64,000 nt of DNA from an uncultured Bacteroidales bacterium (GTDB lineage Bacteria > Bacteroidota > Bacteroidia > Bacteroidales > Muribaculaceae), in the NCBI GenBank assembly GCA_902792895.1, contig CADBBK010000002.1:62001-126000 (forward strand). Reading direction: 5' to 3'. Below the pieces are notes generated by a model. It saw only the letters and a program-made list of their open reading frames with translations. It was not told the DNA's origin and did not search any database. The position numbers and the translations under genes are program-made. Numbering within the stretch: the first letter of the stretch is position 1; every line of letters begins with the position of its first letter. Below, one piece after another: positions 1-7,658 of the stretch.

Positions 1-54
1 TGTCAATTTATCCATGATTCAATCGATTAATAACTTGAACGCTCAGTAGCTAAT

Positions 55-654
55 TTATTCTTGGGTTGGGGCAGGCTCCGAGTACAGTTGATGGCGCTCG
101 ATGTAGCCAAGCACTTCGTCGGGCACATAGTAGCGCACACTGTGCCCATGGGCCAGGCGTTCGCGGATTTGCGTCGAGGACAGCTCGATGATGGGAGCAT
201 TGACCAGCGACACGCGGTCCTTGATATCGTCGGGGATATTCACCTCGTAACCCAGGCGGGGGTACACGAGCACATGGTATTTGGCAAGAATCTCCTCGCT
301 GTTGCGCCATTGCCCGAACACCTGCCAGTTGTCGCCGCCGATGACAAGATACAACTCATCGTCGGGGAACTTGGCCTGCAGCGCGTTGAGCGTGTCGATG
401 GTGTAGGACGGGCGCGGCATCGTGAACTCAAAGGCTGAGGTTTCCACGCCCTCCATGGGACGTGTGACCATCTCGACCATGCGCAGCCGGTCGGTGTCGG
501 CCACCTGTTGCTTCTTGTCCACCTTGAGCGGATTCATGGGCGACACCATCATCCACAGCCGATCCACCGCGCCGCTGCCGATGATGTGCTGCGCGATGAT
601 TGCATGGCCAGTATGTATCGGGTCAAATGACCCCCCGAAAATTCCTATCCTCAT
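55..654 (-). CDS. nadD: Nicotinate-nucleotide adenylyltransferase
   Basis: Transfers AMP from ATP to nicotinate mononucleotide to give deamido-NAD in cytosolic NAD synthesis. The nucleotidylyltransferase fold spans all 199 residues. GGSFDPIHTGH at 7-17 is the nucleotide-binding signature, and GGDNW (106-110) and SSTQIR (159-164) are the other family motifs. The length is normal and the ATG start gives MRIGIFGGSF directly. It is the last gene of a co-oriented set (yicC, outer-membrane protein, gmk, nadD). The 162-base gap from gmk is filled by repeat copies, so a shared transcript is uncertain. Bases 1-54, downstream of the gene, hold nothing recognisable. Confidence 0.96.
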   Translation of the reverse strand: MRIGIFGGSFDPIHTGHAIIAQHIIGSGAVDRLWMMVSPMNPLKVDKKQQVADTDRLRMVEMVTRPMEGVETSAFEFTMPRPSYTIDTLNALQAKFPDDELYLVIGGDNWQVFGQWRNSEEILAKYHVLVYPRLGYEVNIPDDIKDRVSLVNAPIIELSSTQIRERLAHGHSVRYYVPDEVLGYIERHQLYSEPAPTQE

Positions 655-663
655 GATTTTTTT

Positions 664-808
664 AACCTCGCGTTGCTCGGTGGATAATGTTTAATGTTTA
701 AAGTTTAATGGGGTATCCGCCCACTTCATTAAACATTCTCCATTCTGCATTATGCACGGCTGAAAGCCGTTTTTAAACCTCGCGTTGCTCGGTGGATAAT
801 GTTTAAAG
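664..808 (-). repeat. Intergenic repeat family A, copy 1 plus a tandem half copy
   Basis: On the minus strand the element starts with a hairpin ACGGCT-TTC-AGCCGT. It continues with a GTTTAATG/CATTAAAC inverted pair around a GC-rich loop and ends in CACCGAGCAACGCGAGGTT. The full copy covers 664-774. A second, truncated copy holding only the 3' end lies directly against it at 775-808. It fills the gmk-nadD gap. The same element recurs at 1397-1568, 4461-4564 and 11429-11550. No reading frame is present. Confidence 0.9.
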
Positions 809-816
809 CCAAATAG

Positions 817-1389
817 CTAATCGCCGACAAACTCGGCAATGAGTTCATGCACCTCGTTGACGGCAGTCTCCAGGTCATCGTTGACTACCGTGTGGTCAAA
901 CTGCGGGCCGATCGAGATTTCAAACTCGGCTTTGGCCAGGCGGGCGTTGATGTCCTCCATGCTGTCAGTGCCGCGGTCGATGAGTCGTTGGCGCAACACC
1001 TCGATGCTCGGTGGCTGGATAAAGATGCTGATGGCGCGGTCGCCATACATCTGCTTGACGTTCACCCCGCCCAGCACGTCCAGGTCGAGCACCACGTTCA
1101 TGCCCAGGGCTGTGATACGCTCCACCTCGCTCTTGGGGGTGCCGTAATACCGGCCCTCGTACACTTCCTGGTACTCTACCAGCTCGTCGTTCTCAATCAT
1201 CTGCTGGAACTCGTCCACGGTCTTGTAGTAGTAGTCCACACCATGGACTTCCTCACCTCGACGGGGGCGCGTAGTGGCCGACACCGAGAAAGCCAGCCTG
1301 AGCGACTCGTCCTGCATGATGCGACCGATGATGGTCGATTTTCCCGACCCCGACGGCGCCGAAATAATAATCAATTTACCCTCTTTCAT
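817..1389 (-). CDS. gmk: Guanylate kinase
   Basis: Phosphorylates GMP to GDP with ATP, an essential cytosolic step of purine nucleotide supply. At 190 residues the protein has normal family length. The P-loop SGSGKST is at 13-19, and the GMP-binding region around residues 35-85 has the usual TTRPRRGEEVHGVDYYY pattern. A lid and a C-terminal helix follow. It lies downstream of yicC and a small outer-membrane protein on the same strand; yicC-gmk is a widespread pairing. Repeat arrays flank it on both sides. Confidence 0.96.
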   Translation of the reverse strand: MKEGKLIIISAPSGSGKSTIIGRIMQDESLRLAFSVSATTRPRRGEEVHGVDYYYKTVDEFQQMIENDELVEYQEVYEGRYYGTPKSEVERITALGMNVVLDLDVLGGVNVKQMYGDRAISIFIQPPSIEVLRQRLIDRGTDSMEDINARLAKAEFEISIGPQFDHTVVNDDLETAVNEVHELIAEFVGD

Positions 1390-1396
1390 TGTTTTT

Positions 1397-1568
1397 AAAC
1401 CTCGCGTTGCTCGGTGGATAAAGTTTAATGTTTAAAGTTTAATGAGGCATCCGCCCTTTTCATTAAACATTCTCCATTCTGCATTATGCACGGCTGAAAG
1501 CCGTTTTTAAACCTCGCGTTGCTCGGTGGATAAAGTTTAATGTTTAAAGTTTAATGAGGCATCCGCCC
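1397..1568 (-). repeat. Intergenic repeat family A, copy 2 plus a tandem partial copy
   Basis: A second full copy of the ACGGCTTTCAGCCGT...CCGAGCAACGCGAGG element lies at 1397-1507. It is followed head-to-tail by a copy at 1508-1568 that stops after GAGGCATCCGCCC. Orientation matches copy 1. With repeat B directly adjacent, the 351-base gap between gmk and the next gene is almost entirely repeat; no gene is seen there. Confidence 0.9.
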
Positions 1569-1570
1569 AA

Positions 1571-1712
1571 GTCAGCGTCATCTTTTTTAAACTACGAATT
1601 ACGCTAATTAAACGAATAAATTTTGGCTTCGCAAAAGCAATAAATTCGTAAAATTGGCTTCGCCGAGCTAAAGGTTCGTGTAATTCGTAGTTTTAACCCA
1701 TTGATGGGGCTA
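1571..1712. repeat. Intergenic repeat family B, copy 1 (MITE-like)
   Basis: The element opens with GTCAGCGTCATCTTTTTT. It has terminal inverted repeats: AAACTACGAATTAC near the left end and the complement GTAATTCGTAGTTT near the right. The interior contains GGCTTCGCCGAGCTAAAGGT, and the right edge reads CCCATTGATGGGGC. Compared with copy 2 at 2258-2373 it carries about 22 extra internal bases, including a second GGCTTCGC. It has no coding capacity. Confidence 0.85.
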
Positions 1713-1740
1713 GCTGCCGTATCGTAGCTCAACCTGGCGC

Positions 1741-2208
1741 TTAAAACGCATACTTCATGCCCAGTAGGGTTACCGACTGGTTGAAGTTCTTCATGATCTG
1801 GAAACGCTCCTCGGTGAAGAAGTACAGGTGCTCCTTGATGCGGTACTGTGCACCCAGGCCCACGTTGGCACCGCAACGGTCCACGTCATGGCCTATCTCG
1901 GGCATGAAATGGGCAAAAGAGAAGCCCGCCAGCGGATAGATGGCAAACGCACTGCTCGTGGGAATGACGTAATGCACGTTCAGGTTCAAGTTGATGGCAC
2001 TCAGGCCGTCAGTCTTGAAGTAATAGATGAACTCGGGGGCGAGACGCAAATTGGTGATCGGCTCATATTGCACCTGGGCGCCCAGGCCTGCCATGGAGTG
2101 CTTGGTGGCATAGGCAAACTGGCCCGCTACCGAAAATTCGCCCTGCTCGGCGCGCAGGCCGAGGGTTGATACGATGGCCATGATGGCCAGGAAAATGTAC
2201 TTTTTCAT
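1741..2208 (-). CDS. Small outer-membrane beta-barrel protein
   Basis: A 155-residue protein with a Sec signal peptide (residues 1-20, hydrophobic core IFLAIMAIVSTLGL, cleavage near LRA-EQ). Alternating hydrophobic and polar segments follow, and it ends in an aromatic residue (MKYAF), as eight-strand outer-membrane barrels do. Segments such as QVQYEPITNLRLAPEFIYYF and AQYRIKEHLYFFTEERFQI look like paired strands. This suits the outer-membrane beta-barrel domain found in many small Bacteroidota proteins; the ligand or role is unknown. It sits between yicC and gmk and is bounded on both sides by repeat B copies, which suggests insertion into an older yicC-gmk pair. Confidence 0.75.
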   Translation of the reverse strand: MKKYIFLAIMAIVSTLGLRAEQGEFSVAGQFAYATKHSMAGLGAQVQYEPITNLRLAPEFIYYFKTDGLSAINLNLNVHYVIPTSSAFAIYPLAGFSFAHFMPEIGHDVDRCGANVGLGAQYRIKEHLYFFTEERFQIMKNFNQSVTLLGMKYAF

Positions 2209-2257
2209 ATTCGTTACAATTTAGTATTATGTTGTTGTTTAGCTGTTGTTGGCCCCA

Positions 2258-2373
2258 GTCAGCGTCATCTTTTTTAAACTACGAATTTCGCTAATTAAAC
2301 GAATCAATTCGTAAAATTGGCTTCGCCGAGCTAAAGGTCCGTGTAATTCGTTGTTTTTACCCCATTGATGAGG
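2258..2373. repeat. Intergenic repeat family B, copy 2 (MITE-like)
   Basis: Shares GTCAGCGTCATCTTTTTTAA, the AAACTACGAATT left inverted repeat, GGCTTCGCCGAGCTAAAGGT and the CCATTGATGAGGG right edge with the copy at 1571-1712, but is shorter inside. It occupies the whole gap between yicC and the small outer-membrane protein gene. Both copies have the same orientation and bracket that gene. Confidence 0.85.
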
Positions 2374-2375
2374 GC

Positions 2376-3257
2376 TTAGAGGACGTTCAGCACTTGCTCC
2401 TTGATCTGCTCCAGGTGGTCCTTCATGCGCACCACCAGGTTCTGCAGGTCGGCCTGGTTGGCCTTGGAGCCCATGGTGTTCACCTCGCGCCCGATTTCCT
2501 GGCTGATGAACCCCAGCTTCTTGCCCTGGCCCGGCTCCTCTCCGTGCATCGTTTCCAGGAAATACTTCAAGTGGTTCTGCAGGCGGATCTTCTCCTCGGT
2601 GATGTCCAGCTTCTCGATGTAGTAGATCAACTCCTGTTCAAAGCGGTTCTTGTCATAGTCCACCTCTTTGATTTTGGCCAGGGCGTCGAGGATGCGGCCC
2701 TTGATCTTGTGAATGCGGGGCTCCTCATAGCGCGGCACCTCGTCGAGCAGCGCCTGGATGGCGGCAATCTTTTCTTCGAAGAATGCGGCCAGTCGCGCTC
2801 CCTCTTGGCGGCGGAAGGCAATCAGCTGCTCGGTGGCCAGCGTGACCACTTCCTTGACCACGTCGAGCTCCTGCTCGTCGGCCTCAGTGGCCTTGGCATC
2901 GGTCTTCAGGGCATCGGGCATTCGCAGCAGCGTGGCATACCAGTCACTGGGTTGCGGCAGACCGAGTTGCTCGGCCATTTCCTCGATTTGGGCCTTGTAC
3001 TGCTTGAGCATCGGCAGGTTGATGGTTCCCGACGGAGCGCCCTCGATGGGCTCGCAGTAGACCAGCAGGTCAATCTTGCCGCGCATCAGCGCAGCCGACA
3101 CCAGGTTGCGCAGCTGCATCTCGATGGCACGGTGACACGCGGGCGTGCGTACCCCGAAATCCAGTTGCTTACTGTTCAGTGATTTGACTTCGGCAGTGAT
3201 TTTCTTGTTGTTATAGACTTTTTCTGCCTTGCCAAAACCGGTCATGGATAGTATCAT
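2376..3257 (-). CDS. yicC: YicC-family protein (probable endoribonuclease)
   Basis: YicC proteins are cytosolic; the E. coli member is reported to act as an endoribonuclease in RNA turnover. The 293-residue protein starts with the conserved MTGFGKA block (residues 5-11 from the chosen start). Its C-terminal half has the DUF1732 pattern, with QEIGREVNTMGSKANQADLQ followed by a helical tail. The ATG at 3257 is preferred over an upstream TTG at 3263 because it puts MILSMTGFG at the N-terminus. A -7 element lies at 3288-3295. This is probably the first gene of the block leading to gmk and nadD. Confidence 0.92.
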   Translation of the reverse strand: MILSMTGFGKAEKVYNNKKITAEVKSLNSKQLDFGVRTPACHRAIEMQLRNLVSAALMRGKIDLLVYCEPIEGAPSGTINLPMLKQYKAQIEEMAEQLGLPQPSDWYATLLRMPDALKTDAKATEADEQELDVVKEVVTLATEQLIAFRRQEGARLAAFFEEKIAAIQALLDEVPRYEEPRIHKIKGRILDALAKIKEVDYDKNRFEQELIYYIEKLDITEEKIRLQNHLKYFLETMHGEEPGQGKKLGFISQEIGREVNTMGSKANQADLQNLVVRMKDHLEQIKEQVLNVL

Positions 3258-3287
3258 TGTCAATCAGTTTTTTTTGTTTCGTGTTTG

Positions 3288-3295
3288 CAAAGATA
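3288..3295 (-). promoter_or_regulatory. -7 promoter element for yicC
   Basis: TATCTTTG on the minus strand matches the Bacteroidota -7 consensus TAnnTTTG and is followed by GC, about 30 bases before the yicC ATG. No good TTTG is seen 19-21 bases upstream, so the -33 box is weak. Confidence 0.65.
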
Positions 3296-3440
3296 GTGCA
3301 AGCCGCAAACATGACAAAAGAATTTTTTCTTTTTTATGCTAGGGGCGGCGGCAATTGCTTTGTCGTTGGGAATCCTGTGCCGCAGTGCTGCTTGCTGGGA
3401 GGCCCCTTGAGCAGAAAAATGCGCTCAACCAGACATTTGT

Positions 3441-3472
3441 TTTGCGCAATCGGTTTAAAATCTATATCTTTG
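3441..3472 (+). promoter_or_regulatory. Promoter of the surface-glycan cluster
   Basis: TTTG at 3441-3444, 20 bases, then TATCTTTG at 3465-3472: a close match to the Bacteroidota sigma consensus. The first glycosyltransferase gene starts 19 bases after the -7 box. It diverges from the yicC promoter. Confidence 0.8.
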
Positions 3473-3491
3473 CAGGTTAAACATAATTGCG

Positions 3492-4457
3492 ATGACAGAC
3501 TGTGAAATGGAAAACTCGACAATAGCAATCGTTGTGCCCTGCTTCAACGAGCAGGAGGTGCTGCCGCAGACCAACGCGCAGCTGCGTGCCCTGCTAGACG
3601 CCATGATGCGTGGCGGGCAGGCGGGCGAGGGGAGCTTTATCCTGTATGTGGACGACGGTTCCCGTGACCGCACCTGGGCGCTAATCTCTGCCTGGTGCGA
3701 GGCCGACAGCCACGTGCGAGGTCTGAAGCTGGCGGGCAATGTGGGTCACCAGAATGCCCTGTTGGCCGGGCTGGACACGGCGCGACATGATGCCGCTGCC
3801 ACGGTGTCGATCGATGCCGATCTGCAAGATGACATCCGTGTTATCCCCGAGATGGTGAGCCGGTGGGCCGACGATGGCTGTGACATTGTGTATGGCGTGC
3901 GTCGCAAGCGGTCGACCGACTCGTTTTTCAAGCGCACGACGGCCCAACTGTTTTACAAGTTCATGACTGGCATGGGGGTGAAGTCGGTCTATAATCATGC
4001 CGATTTCAGGCTGATGAGCCGCCGTGCCGTGGATGCCTTGTGCCAGTATGAGGAACGCAACTTGTTCTTGCGAGGCTTGGTGCCGCTGCTGGGCTACAAG
4101 ACCGACCAGGTACTGTATGACCGTCTGGAGCGTCAGGCGGGCGAGAGCAAATACCCGTTGAGCAAGATGCTGTCCCTGGCCGTCGATGGCGTGACCTCGT
4201 TCAGCGTCAAGCCGCTGTGCCTGATCTTTTATCTGGGCACGGCATTCCTGGTCATCAGCCTGGCCATTCTAGTCTATGTGCTGGTGTCCCTGTTCCAGGG
4301 CAATGGCGTCCAGGGCTGGGCTTCGCTGATGCTCTCGATCTGGTTTGTGGGCGGGTGCATGCTCATCTGCATGAGCATCATCGCCGCCTATATCGGCCGC
4401 ATCTACACCGAGGGCAAGCACCGTCCGCGCTACAACATTGAACAATACCTTAAATGA
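3492..4457 (+). CDS. Polyprenyl-phosphate-type family 2 glycosyltransferase
   Basis: Probably moves a sugar from a nucleotide sugar to a lipid phosphate carrier at the inner membrane, like GtrB, ArnC and DPM1. The 321-residue protein has a GT2 domain (about 10-225) with IVVPCFNE at 13-20, DDGS at 54-57 and the DADLQDD metal-binding motif near 110. QAGESKYPLSKM and two C-terminal membrane helices (about 232-258 and 267-292) complete the GtrB-like layout. A start at 3507 (MENSTIAIVVP) is also possible. It leads the glycan cluster and has the only clear promoter there. The sugar transferred cannot be told from sequence. Confidence 0.88.
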   Translation: MTDCEMENSTIAIVVPCFNEQEVLPQTNAQLRALLDAMMRGGQAGEGSFILYVDDGSRDRTWALISAWCEADSHVRGLKLAGNVGHQNALLAGLDTARHDAAATVSIDADLQDDIRVIPEMVSRWADDGCDIVYGVRRKRSTDSFFKRTTAQLFYKFMTGMGVKSVYNHADFRLMSRRAVDALCQYEERNLFLRGLVPLLGYKTDQVLYDRLERQAGESKYPLSKMLSLAVDGVTSFSVKPLCLIFYLGTAFLVISLAILVYVLVSLFQGNGVQGWASLMLSIWFVGGCMLICMSIIAAYIGRIYTEGKHRPRYNIEQYLK

Positions 4458-4460
4458 TAA

Positions 4461-4564
4461 TAAAACGGCTTACGGCCGTGCAGAATGGAGAATGTTTAAT
4501 GAAGTGAGCGGATGCCTCATTAAACTTTAAACATTAAACATTAACCACCGAGCAACGCGAGGTT
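4461..4564 (+). repeat. Intergenic repeat family A, copy 3
   Basis: Single copy on the plus strand, between the glycosyltransferase and the KdsC-like gene. The 5' hairpin here reads ACGGC-TTACG-GCCGT, so the loop has changed but pairing is kept. GTTTAATG at 4494-4501 pairs with CATTAAAC at 4518-4525. It ends in CCACCGAGCAACGCGAGGTT. It lies in the same direction as the flanking genes and would be transcribed with them. Confidence 0.88.
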
Positions 4565-4571
4565 AAATAGA

Positions 4572-5108
4572 ATGATTATGAGTGAAGATTTATCAAGAAC
4601 CAATATCCGTGACTGCGGGGCGCTGCCTCGCCCTGTGGTGGACATACGCCTGTTGCTGACCGACGTCGACGGCACGCTCACCGACGGCGGCATGTACTAC
4701 GGCACCGACGGCACGGAGTTCAAGAAGTTCAACACCCGCGACGGCATGGGCCTGCAGCTGCTGCAGCGTGCCGGCGTCAAGGTGGGAATTGTCACCAGCG
4801 AGAACACGCCTATCAACGTGAACCGGGCCCGCAAGCTGGGGCTGGACTACCTGCGTCAGAGCGCTCGTGACGGCGGCAAACTCGCTGCTGCGCGTGAGAT
4901 CTGCACTGAGATGGGCATCACCCTGCAACAGGTGGCCTATGTGGGCGATGACGTGAACTGTTATGACCTGCTGGCTGCAGTGGGGTGGGCCGCGTGCCCT
5001 GCCGATGCCTGCGATAAGGTGAAGGCTATCCCCGGCATCCGCATTCTGGAGCGCCGTGGCGGTGACGCCTGTGTGCGCGAGTGGATTGACATGATACTGG
5101 CACAGTGA
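4572..5108 (+). CDS. KdsC-like HAD phosphatase (3-deoxy-octulosonate-8-P or related)
   Basis: Predicted to remove phosphate from a 9- or 8-phosphorylated ulosonic acid (KDO or KDN type) before activation for surface-glycan synthesis. At 178 residues it is a capless C0-type HAD protein. TDVDGTLTDG has the nucleophile D31 and acid/base D33, SEN near residue 77 gives motif II, and the GDD near residue 118 gives motif IV. Motif IV reads GDDVNC rather than the E. coli-type GDDxxD, as I recall it does in some Bacteroides homologues. The start could also be the ATG at 4578. Its stop overlaps the flippase start, so the two are translationally coupled. Confidence 0.85.
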   Translation: MIMSEDLSRTNIRDCGALPRPVVDIRLLLTDVDGTLTDGGMYYGTDGTEFKKFNTRDGMGLQLLQRAGVKVGIVTSENTPINVNRARKLGLDYLRQSARDGGKLAAAREICTEMGITLQQVAYVGDDVNCYDLLAAVGWAACPADACDKVKAIPGIRILERRGGDACVREWIDMILAQ

Positions 5109-6574
5109 TGAACAGCAGCGAGGGCATCGACAGCAATAACCTAAAGGCGAAGACCGCCCAGGGCTTGTTCTGGGCTTTCCTCAGCAGCGGTGGCATCCAG
5201 CTGCTCAACCTGGTCATCGGCATCTTCCTGGCGCGACTGTTGTCGCCCGGGGAGTATGGCATCGTGGGAATGCTGGCCATCTTCACCCTGCTGGCCAACA
5301 ATCTGCAGGAGAGTGGTTTTGGCATCGCGCTCGTCAACATCAAGGACATCACGCACAACGATTATAACTCGGTGTTCTGGTTCAACGTGTGCGTGAGCGT
5401 GTTGCTGTATGCCGTCTTGTTCCTGTGTGCCCCGTTGATTGCCGGTTTTTTCCACCAGCCTTGTCTGGTGCCGCTGTCCAGATTCGTCTTCCTGGCTTTT
5501 ATCATTGCCTCGTTCTGCATCTCGCCCAACGCCATGCTGGTGCGTGGCCTGAAGATGAAAGAGAAGGCTTACACGTCGCTGTCGGCTTTGATCATCTCGG
5601 GCACCGTGGGCGTGGTGATGGCCTTTAAGGGTTTCTCCTATTGGAGCCTGGCGACGCAGCAGGTACTATATAATGTGGTCATCTGCTTCGGCCGTTTCTA
5701 TTACACCCGCTGGTGCCCGACCTTGAAAGTGGACTTCACGCCGGTGCGGCAGATGTTCTCGTTCAGCTACAAAGTCCTGATAACAACAGTATTGACCACC
5801 ATTAACAACAATATGCTGACCGTGGTGTTCGGCCGCATTTTCCCTGCCGCATCGGTGGGTAACTTCACTCAGGCCAACAAGTGGAACACCATGGCCAACC
5901 AACTGGTAACCAATACCGTGTCGCAAGTGGCACAGCCCGTGTTCACGCGCATCAACGACGACGAGGAGCGCCAGCGCCGAGCCTTCGGCAAGCTGCTGCG
6001 ATTCACTGCGTTCATGGCTTTTCCTGCGATGTTCGGTCTGGCCTTGGTGGCCCCTCAGCTGATCGTTGCTGCTATTGGCGAGCAGTGGATCGACAGCATC
6101 CCGCTGTTGCAGATCCTGTGTGTGAGCGGTGCTTTCCTCCCGCTGTATGCTGTTTATCAAAATCTGCTGCTGAGCCGGGGACGCTCCACCAGCTACATGT
6201 GGCTCACGATAGGGCAGATCGTCATCATGCTCCTGGCGGTGCTGGCTTGTCACACGATGGGCATCCGGGCAATGGTCATGGCCTTTGCTTGTATCAACAT
6301 CCTGTGGCTGCTGGCCTGGCAATGGTTTGCCCGCCGCTACATCGGCTATCGGTTCATGAGCATGGGCCGTGACCTGCTGCCGTTCATGCTCATCGCTGTG
6401 GCGGCCATGTGCGTTGCCTACCTTGCTACGCTGCCGCTGAGCAACATGTATGTCGTGTTGGCGGTGAGGGTGGCCGTGGCCTCGGCAGTGTATCTGCTGA
6501 CGATGAAACTGCTGCGGGCTAGAATCCTGGAGGAGTGCATCGAGTTTATCCGTTCCAAGAAATCCAAACATTAA
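5108..6574 (+). CDS. Polysaccharide flippase (Wzx/MOP superfamily)
   Basis: An integral inner-membrane protein of 488 residues with about a dozen hydrophobic helices, typical of oligosaccharide-lipid flippases (WzxC/RfbX-like). The N-terminal region KAKTAQGLFWAFLSSGGIQL and the LSPGEYGIVGMLAIFTLLAN segment (about 40-62) are characteristic of the WzxC-type branch. It would carry undecaprenyl-linked repeat units across the inner membrane. The ATG at 5108 overlaps the kdsC stop codon (TGATG); a GTG three bases upstream is the alternative. It is followed by galE. Confidence 0.9.
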   Translation: MNSSEGIDSNNLKAKTAQGLFWAFLSSGGIQLLNLVIGIFLARLLSPGEYGIVGMLAIFTLLANNLQESGFGIALVNIKDITHNDYNSVFWFNVCVSVLLYAVLFLCAPLIAGFFHQPCLVPLSRFVFLAFIIASFCISPNAMLVRGLKMKEKAYTSLSALIISGTVGVVMAFKGFSYWSLATQQVLYNVVICFGRFYYTRWCPTLKVDFTPVRQMFSFSYKVLITTVLTTINNNMLTVVFGRIFPAASVGNFTQANKWNTMANQLVTNTVSQVAQPVFTRINDDEERQRRAFGKLLRFTAFMAFPAMFGLALVAPQLIVAAIGEQWIDSIPLLQILCVSGAFLPLYAVYQNLLLSRGRSTSYMWLTIGQIVIMLLAVLACHTMGIRAMVMAFACINILWLLAWQWFARRYIGYRFMSMGRDLLPFMLIAVAAMCVAYLATLPLSNMYVVLAVRVAVASAVYLLTMKLLRARILEECIEFIRSKKSKH

Positions 6575-6599
6575 CTAACCAAAATAAACAACAAAGACA

Positions 6600-7634
6600 A
6601 TGAAAGGTAAAATTTTAGTGACTGGCGGAACCGGCTTTATCGGTTCGCATACCACGGTAGAGCTGCAGCAGGCCGGCTACGAGGTGGTGATCATCGACAA
6701 CCTGAGCAATAGCAACATCGAGGTGCTTGACGGCATCGAGCGCATCACGGGTGTGCGCCCCGCCTTCGTCGAGGGAGACTGCACTGACCGCGCTGTCGTG
6801 CGCCGCTTGTTCGAGGACCATCCCGGCATCAGCGGTATCATCAATTTTGCGGCCAGCAAGGCGGTGGGCGAGAGCATCGAGAAGCCCATCATGTACTACC
6901 GCAACAACCTCAACATCCTGCTCAATCTGCTGGAGCTGATGCCCGAGTTCGGTGTCAAGGGATTCGTCTTCTCGTCGTCGTGTACGGTCTATGGCGAGCC
7001 CGACAAGAACCCCATCACCGAGGACGCCCCCACCAAGAAGGCCACTTCGCCCTACGGCGCCACCAAGCAGATCTGTGAGGACATTATTGCCGACGTGATT
7101 CGCAGCGGCAGCCCCATCAAGGCCATCCTGCTGCGCTACTTCAATCCCATCGGCGCCCATCCCAGTGCCGAAATCGGTGAGCTGCCCAATGGCGTGCCCC
7201 AGAACCTGGTGCCCTATCTGACGCAGACGGCCATCGGTGTGCGCAAGGAGTTGAGCATCTTTGGTGACGACTATCCCACGCGCGACGGCTCCTGCATCCG
7301 TGACTTCATCAACGTCGTGGACTTGGCCAAGGCCCATGTCAAGGCCCTGGAGCGCATGCTCGAGGATAAGGGCGACGAGGCATTGGAGATTTTTAATATC
7401 GGCACGGGCAACGGCGCTTCGGTGCTCGAGCTGCTGCACTCATTTGAGCGCGCCACGGGTGTGAAGGTGCCTCACCGCATCGCTCCGCGCCGCCCGGGTG
7501 ACATCGTCCAGATCTGGGCCGACCCCAAGCGCGCCAACGAGGTCCTGGGCTGGCATGCCGAGATTTCGCTCGACGACACCATGCTCAGCGCTTGGAACTG
7601 GCAGAAGAAGCTCCGCGAACGCGGCATCATGTAA
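6600..7634 (+). CDS. galE: UDP-glucose 4-epimerase
   Basis: Interconverts UDP-glucose and UDP-galactose (possibly the N-acetyl forms as well), feeding sugar donors to glycan assembly. It is a 344-residue short-chain dehydrogenase fold. GGTGFIGSH at 9-17 is the NAD-binding loop, SSS at 125-127 holds the catalytic Ser/Thr position, and Y152/K156 form the YxxxK pair in SPYGATK. A C-terminal substrate domain includes RRPGD. It lies 25 bases after the flippase and 24 bases before licD, so it is likely cotranscribed. Confidence 0.94.
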   Translation: MKGKILVTGGTGFIGSHTTVELQQAGYEVVIIDNLSNSNIEVLDGIERITGVRPAFVEGDCTDRAVVRRLFEDHPGISGIINFAASKAVGESIEKPIMYYRNNLNILLNLLELMPEFGVKGFVFSSSCTVYGEPDKNPITEDAPTKKATSPYGATKQICEDIIADVIRSGSPIKAILLRYFNPIGAHPSAEIGELPNGVPQNLVPYLTQTAIGVRKELSIFGDDYPTRDGSCIRDFINVVDLAKAHVKALERMLEDKGDEALEIFNIGTGNGASVLELLHSFERATGVKVPHRIAPRRPGDIVQIWADPKRANEVLGWHAEISLDDTMLSAWNWQKKLRERGIM

Positions 7635-7658
7635 ATCATCACCCCCCCGCTACGCTAT

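Noticed and set aside
664-1712. A CRISPR array
   Set aside because: The repeats are long, few, partly truncated and joined directly without regular spacers, and there are no cas genes.
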